Source of the DNA: Chelydra serpentina
Lineage: Eukaryota; Chordata; Testudines; Chelydridae
NCBI GenBank assembly: GCA_037349315.1
Contig: JBAIAC010000003.1
Coordinates: forward strand, 12,400,501 to 12,464,500
Direction of reading: 5' to 3'
Length of the DNA stretch: 64,000 bases
Shown: positions 58,168-64,000 of the stretch, one piece after another
How positions within the stretch are numbered: position 1 is the first letter of the stretch
How the letters are laid out: each line of letters begins with the position of its first letter
Translations under genes and position numbers: made by a program
Notes under the pieces: generated by a model
Databases searched by the model: none
Told to the model about the DNA's origin: nothing
The model's input: only the letters and a program-made list of their open reading frames with translations

Positions 58168-58327
58168 GGGGGGGAGGGATAGCTCAGTGGTTTGAGCATT
58201 GGCCTGCTAAACCCAGGGTTGTGAGTTCAATCCTTGAGGGGGCCAATTGGGGATTGGTCCTGCTTTGAGCAGGGGGTTGGACTAGATGACCTACTAAGGT
58301 CCCTTCCAACCCTGATATTCTATGATT
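58168..58327 (+). mobile_element. Turtle tRNA-derived SINE, short form
   Basis: A box (GATAGCTCAGTGGTTTGAGC), B box (GTGAGTTCAATCC) and a CR1-like tail are intact. The middle goes straight from GGGGGCCA to ATTGGGGATTGGTCC and so lacks about 25 bases found in the 34.5-kb copy. No clear target duplication. Confidence 0.93.
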
Positions 58328-58722
58328 ATACATACTATCTATAGGCAGGTCCTGATTGGTCAGTCCATTTCTAAAGATCCACCAAGTACACTACAGTACA
58401 AACTGTTTATTACTTGTCTATGGTAACAATTTACCTCTCCATAAAGCAAGCTGAGAGCTATTTAAAACACCCATCAGACTGAATTTGGCATAAGAATGCA
58501 TACACCACTTTAGAACCAGGGTTTAAAAAACAATATTTAATTTTTAATATTTCTTACCCCTCCCTCAAAAAAAGAAAAATTGTATTCATTAAAGATAATA
58601 GAAATGACCTCCCACTGTAGAAGCTTTACACTATGAAACATCAGTTGATGTATCACGCTCACACTATTCACTTCCTCTGGAAGAAAATGGAGTATATACT
58701 GTATTCTTTCTAATGATTCAAG

Positions 58723-58845
58723 GCCCAGACTGTGGCATCCTCACTCACACTGAATACCACCTTACACCACAAACTGTCCTATCAATGGGGCTACATGAGG
58801 AGTAAGGTACTACTCAATGTGAGTAAATACATCAAAGCCAAGCCT
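58723..58845. repeat. Short palindromic repeat, copy 3 of the GGCCCAGA group
   Basis: AAGGCCCAGACTGTGGCATC, CTCACTCACACTGAATACCA and CCTTACACC are followed by CTATCAATGGGGCT and AGTAAGGTACTACTCAATG. The halves pair imperfectly. Confidence 0.5.
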
Positions 58846-60176
58846 AACACAGCTATCCATTTGGCATAGTCCCCTATACCCTATGATTATTGAAAAATAC
58901 AGATGCAACTAAATAAAATAAATACATACATACATACATTAAAACAGCAACCAAGGGTTTTAAGTTGTATAGCAGACATTTTTGGTACAAAAAGTGTAGT
59001 ATTTAGGGCTCATTGGCTATCCTTTTTTTTTTTTTTTTCCCCCATTCTCCCTGAAGTAATTGACAGGAATTTGCATCATTTTGAACTGACAAAGTGTCAG
59101 ACTGTGACACAAATACTGGCAAAAATGCTATGAAAGCAAAAAGAGTTAAACACAATCTTTGAAACCCTCTTCAGTTCTACCCAGCAGTGAAATCTATTCA
59201 CAAAGATGACTATGAGGACTCTCCCCCCTCCTGCCCCCACCAGCCTTTGGAATAGCTTTGAGGGAAGGAAGGTGAAAAAAAACAGGGAGCCATTGAAAAA
59301 TCTCCTTATGGGGTCAGCTGTCAATGGAATGCATTTTAGTATTCAGGATACCCACCCATGCAGAACATCAAAAACTGGGCTTTGGTCCCTCCCCTATTCT
59401 CACAGGCTTAAGCTAATGCTCAGTTTCTGGAGCTGTACTGAATAGCAACACACACTGCCTCTGCAGGACTTGTAAACAGCAATACAAGCCGATCAAACAG
59501 AACGGGGGTATAGTTTCTACTTCATGTTTCCCTTTTTTTGTGGCATATTCTAGCACAACAAATCTGGTACATTAAAAAGGTCAACTGCTCCAAAGCTCCT
59601 TGTGTTAGTGTCCTTTAACATACAGCCCTTCCCTCATTCCAATGGGAAAGCAGACCCATAAATATATGGATAGAGCTGTTTAATTTAAATGTTTTATCCC
59701 CTGCTTTTTTAAAAAAGTTATTCATTTCTGCACAAAATGAGCAATTTGCTTATTTCAAATTTTAACCTGTGTAACTCTGGAACTCCTGTAGTACCTTTCT
59801 GATTTAAATCATCTTTGAAATCTGAGATGCAAGGTCTCATCTTGTTTTACAACAGTGCTGTAAGCAAACTTTTTTGGGGACTGAGTACCATCATCCACTG
59901 AAGGAATCCCTCAAATCATTTTTTTTGGCCCATTTCCAGTTTACTCCAGTAATACAAAGCTTAAAAAGATGGTGATAAATTTGAAAACAAAACATGGCTT
60001 GTACACAAAAGTCCTGGTACTGGCAAAATGATGTATCACTGTCCGTTTTTTAAACAGTTTTCCCCCCAAAGTTTTCTGTAAGATTAATGGCTCTTTGCAA
60101 TGTATCCCTCAGCTGAAGTCAATCCTCGGATGCCACCATTAGTAGTTGTGAAATTTACATTCATGATGAGATTACA

Positions 60177-60246
60177 GTCCAATCCCATTCCAGCTGAAGC
60201 GATCTGAAAAATTCCTATTGACCACAATGGAAGACGGATTGGGTCC
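60177..60246. repeat. Short palindromic repeat (GTCCAATCCC ends)
   Basis: AGTCCAATCCCATTCC at the left faces GGATTGGGTCC at the right, with CCTATTGACCACAATGG in the centre. About 70 bp. Confidence 0.55.
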
Positions 60247-61155
60247 AATCACTTCAGAGTGGAAAGAGGCTGCAGGAGTACATAAACAAGGGCCACAGAC
60301 GTCAACGAAATCTGTGGCTCCTCAGTGCTTCGGAAAATCGGGCCACTTTTATTTAGGTGCCTGAATTTGGATGAATAACTTCAGGCAGCCATGTTTGAGC
60401 ATTTTGACCCAAGATTTTCTTTTCTTCATACTTAACACATAAGGGAAGGGACAAAGGAAAAAATAAAAAGCAAAACAACATTTTCCCTCCGCACAATTCC
60501 AAAAATTTCCATGAAGCATTTTAAAACAGAAAGTTACAACTTCTCAACTAAGAGCATTTTGTTTCCACTTTCAGTAGTTAGAATGAAAAATAATGTTACC
60601 TCATGTCTAACAGAAATCACTGGATTAGCCAAACATTCCTATCTCTCTAATTTTGAACAGAGGGTCCCCTTCAAAAGTTCAAACAGTAGATTTACATCTG
60701 TAACTAGCTACTTGGCTGGTAAATGGGGTGGATGGGTGGAAGGGTCATTAGGGAGAAGACTGACATCTTTTAAAACACATACTATATAATGTTTTTAATA
60801 ATCATATATACATACACACAAGTAATTTACGGGAGATTTACAAATTGCTCAGAGGTTCACCTCCTTTAGGTCAGTCTTCAGAACAGGAGAAAACAGCTTT
60901 TTGGGAACTGGAATCAAACATTTCAACTCCTTATGAGGCACCTAATTATAACAGCCACTTATATTCATACACTTTAAGTAAGTAATCCTCCAAAGACCCT
61001 GATACCCATACACTGTCCCAATGACTTCAGCGTGACTCCACATGGTTATAAAATCATAATGATGGAGATTATTTTGTAGAATGAGGCCCTTTAGTCTTGA
61101 TGTTTGACTTAAGTTTCAGAAACATTCAATTCTCATAGCTGTGTTCAGATACAGT

Positions 61156-61219
61156 GGGTCGGATTCTCAGATGGTGTAATCAGCATATGCCAATTTATAC
61201 CAGTTGAGGATCTGGCTTA
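61156..61219. repeat. Short palindromic repeat (GGTGTAAATC type), copy 3
   Basis: GGATTCTCAGATGGTGTAAT is followed by CAATTTATACCAGTTGAGG and ATCTGGC. It lacks the central CATTGAAGTCAATGG-type segment seen in related repeats. Confidence 0.55.
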
Positions 61220-63049
61220 ATCTGCTCAAAGCAAATGTAGTGAGAAAAATTAAACCAAGGGCCCAACCTTGTATCCACTGAAGTCAAAGTTTTGCTATTG
61301 ACTGCAATGGGAGTTAGATTTGAAGTATTCAGTTTATAATTACTAGAATTCCTCTTGCTTAATCACTGAAATGTTGACTGTAGTATTTACCAAATAAAAG
61401 GTATAATTTCATAAAATTGACGTTGTTATGCTATATCTTAATAAATGCTATGTAAACTTAATGACAATTAGGCATTTAAATTATATGTGTAATTTAATAT
61501 CAGACTGACAGCTTCTAAATACAGCTTTACTCTCCTCCAAGCAAGATGCCTTTCATGATCCATGAAATTCAACCTATCTTGATTTTCGTTTATATGTTCT
61601 CACTATAGTTTTAAAAATACACAGAGAAAACTTCAAGTTCTCAATTATTTACACTGGTTCATTACAAGGATATTATATCAACTCCTAGGACAGTGATGCT
61701 GAAAATACCTAGAAATACATTTGAAACAATACTGTAGCTAGGTCTCCTTTTAGTGTCAGTCCTTTTCAATTGTGATCAATAGATATTCTTTTCTCCATCT
61801 TAACTGTTCATTCTAAGTGGTTCCAAAAAACCAGAAACTGAAGACTTGATCTGTGTTAGGTTTTCTAGCTGAATTTGTTTCAATGGCACACAATATATTC
61901 TACAGACTATGCTGTCAGATGTTGTGCACTTCTGTATTGAAGTGTTTAACTACAGATGATGTGGTAGAAGTCACAATATTTTCCAACAGCTCAAGTTTTC
62001 AACAAAATGATCTGTTGGCTTATGTGTTCAAATATATACTCACGCGCATACATATATATTATACACATGCACCCGGCTTCCAACCCCCAAGGTCCAATCC
62101 AACTCTTGCTGAACTCAATAGTATTCCCTTAGAAGGCTATGCAAATTGTTTGAAGTATAAATGAAAAAATGTGGCAATGAAATTCTGATTAACTGGTGGC
62201 AGAACTGCAATATTGTATTGTATTAATTTGTACCATACCATGATCAACAACAAAGATATTTAAAAATGTGTTTTGTTTTAGTCTATGTACACCAAGTTAT
62301 CCCAGTCTCTCCTAGAGGAAATGAATGGTGGTTTCAATCAGTTAGGATAAATCCCATTGGACAGCGCTGTTGTACAATCAAAAAAGTAGTCCAGAAAAGA
62401 GAAACTTAACTTTTTATTGTTTGCCAGGCAAGCTTCTACCCTACCATAAACAAACCTTTGGTGCACTAATTGACCAACACATCCGTCCTGCAGCTGAAAT
62501 TGGAAGCTGGCTTCATGCTTCAAGTTCCTCATATACATCACTGAATGGAGGAACTCACAATCTGTGCAATGGGCCCATCAATTTATCAAATTTCTTTTCT
62601 GCCTCACCTCTGCCAGTTGGCCCCATACTGCCATACATACTTAATTACAGGCTCTAACCTCCCATTAAATTCAATTGAAGTTTTGCCACTAGTGACTTTA
62701 GGGGGAGCAAGAACACATCTCCATACGCACTCTACACAAAGCGTAGTCTGGAATTAAATTGCTTCTTGCTGACACTAATGAGGAATTTGTAGCTAGAAGC
62801 CTGTATTCGTTGGGGACAACCAAACCTAAAATCAAGTTGGTCCCCGCACAAGCCAACTTTAAAGCACCATGGCCAGCATACAGGAATATGACAAATGACA
62901 AGTGTTTTAAACTAGGTATCTTGTGCATTACTCCAATTACAGCTAACTCAGAGTTACAGTACGGACAATGTAATACAATTTTAGCCTATAAGGAATCACA
63001 TCAAAGATTTGAGTATAAGTCTGTTTCTCTATAGATAAATAGCCGAGAC

Positions 63050-63210
63050 TTTAAAAGTGGGTGCCTATGATCAGGCTCCTACAGCTCTGTTTAGGCACCT
63101 AAAGTAGGTGGCCTGATTTTCAAATGTAGTGAGCACAGAGAAGCTCTGAGTGTCTTCAAAAATCAGTGGTTACTGCTGGATGCTCAACGCCTGTGAAAAT
63201 TAGAAAACTT
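63050..63210. repeat. Degenerate GTGCCTA/TTTTCAAA repeat
   Basis: AAAAGTGGGTGCCTATGATC, TTTAGGCACCTAAAGTAGG and CCTGATTTTCAAATGTAG are followed by TGTGAAAATTAG. Similar in style to 530-622. Boundaries are uncertain. Confidence 0.4.
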
Positions 63211-64000
63211 TCATAGGTGTCTACAGAAGGAGTTAGGAGCTGTAACTTGAAAAGCTTGCCCAACAGCAGTTGTGAAAACTTTGTATCTGAGGCTGGCATA
63301 GCCATACTTAAGAATGACAAAGAGTGTTCCAGTGTTCTATAAATATCCCATGGGAGAGTAAATGGCTACAAACAAAGCCAGAACATGGTTCTTCACACTA
63401 TAAATATATAAATACAGTGCATTTTCAGTATTCTTGCTATAGCAACTGGGCAGCTGTAGAAGGAAAGAGACATCAGCAGAGAACAGCTAGAAGTTCAAGG
63501 AACTGGAGTGAGGCCATTTGAGTTCTTACACATGTAGTAAGTGCCTCTTAATCCCACTACAACAAGCAGCCCAACCAATGACAACAGCAAAAGAGTGGCA
63601 GGTCTCTGTGCATCTCTATGCTATCCAACAGCCCCAGAACTCTCCCCAATAATCTACTAAGATTATGAGACCCAGCACTCAGCATGACCTAAGCATCTCT
63701 GAGATCAAATCTTTTAGTATTATTTCTGAATTTTCCCTAGATAGGGGCATATCAAGAGAACGAGTTTTCTAGCCAGAATCACCCTAGATACTAGCATAGA
63801 CCTCTCACATCTACTGTGCTACTTAATTTTTTCCAAGAGAAATACAGAGCCAGCACTCGTGTGAAACTGAAATGAACAGATTGCAATCCAGGTAATGTTT
63901 CTGGCCAAAACTCCACACTAGTCTACACACCTTGTCTCTTCCTATAACCCTTTCCTGCTGTCTCAGTCCCACCTCCTTCACCGGTCTTTGCACCTTATTT

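Larger units (their letters stand above)
58846..64000. other. Mostly unassigned AT-rich sequence
   Basis: Holds a (CATA)n tract (58922-58938), a poly(T) run (59023-59038) and three small palindromic repeats listed separately. The short open frames at 60511, 61853, 62370 and 62759 show no domain. Confidence 0.45.

Noticed and set aside
1..64000. CRISPR array, bacterial operon, phage or plasmid features
   Set aside because: No regularly spaced direct repeats, no dense coding and no bacterial genes. The content is vertebrate repeats throughout.

Overview
The window is vertebrate nuclear DNA, almost certainly from a turtle. The main evidence is five copies of a tRNA-derived SINE with a Pol III A box, a B box and a CR1-type 3' tail, which is the layout of the cryptodiran turtle (Cry/PolIII) SINE. 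Several CR1 LINE fragments, amniote MIR-like remnants and many short palindromic DNA repeats typical of turtle and crocodilian genomes support this. I find no host protein-coding exon, tRNA gene, rRNA gene, CRISPR array or operon that I can support. The short ORFs scattered through the window look like chance, or lie inside repeats. The window reads as intergenic or deep intronic sequence.

Layout. 0-6 kb: a hairpin-forming repeat with long target-site duplications (77-421), AT-rich old repeats, a MIR-like remnant. 6-15 kb: a SINE (6051-6219), microsatellites, a perfect 18-bp-stem hairpin (11488-11527), a GC-rich non-autonomous DNA element (12141-13004) and a partial second copy (14652-14841), then a MIR remnant interrupted by another repeat. 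15-28 kb: mostly unassigned sequence with a hAT-like element (24688-25426), a second hairpin repeat copy (23400-23533), a SINE on the minus strand and another GC-rich hAT-like element (27918-28284). 28-32 kb: the richest part, with a 5'-truncated CR1 keeping a long reverse-transcriptase ORF (28456-30231), a second CR1 on the minus strand (30624-31112) and a palindromic CR1 tail (31336-31466). 32-45 kb: two of three copies of a ~124-bp hAT MITE with clear 8-bp duplications, MIR remnants, two SINEs, CR1 fragments and a nested insertion at 44191-44255. 45-58 kb: several larger terminal-inverted-repeat elements (46354-47254, 47320-48040, 53302-53586, 54212-55051), the third hairpin repeat (50085-50308) and three related palindromic repeats. 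58-64 kb: a MITE next to a SINE, then mostly unassigned AT-rich DNA.

How the parts relate. The only enzymatic sequence is the CR1 reverse transcriptase fragment, and it is not a complete element. The SINEs share their 3' tail with CR1, so they were probably mobilised by CR1 machinery. The hAT-type elements carry no transposase and must have depended on one elsewhere. The observation I consider most worth following is the hairpin repeat. Its three copies share one constant end, have different opposite ends, and are flanked by perfect 12-13 bp direct repeats. That fits target-primed retrotransposition better than cut-and-paste transposition. I see no evidence for a new cellular or defence system.
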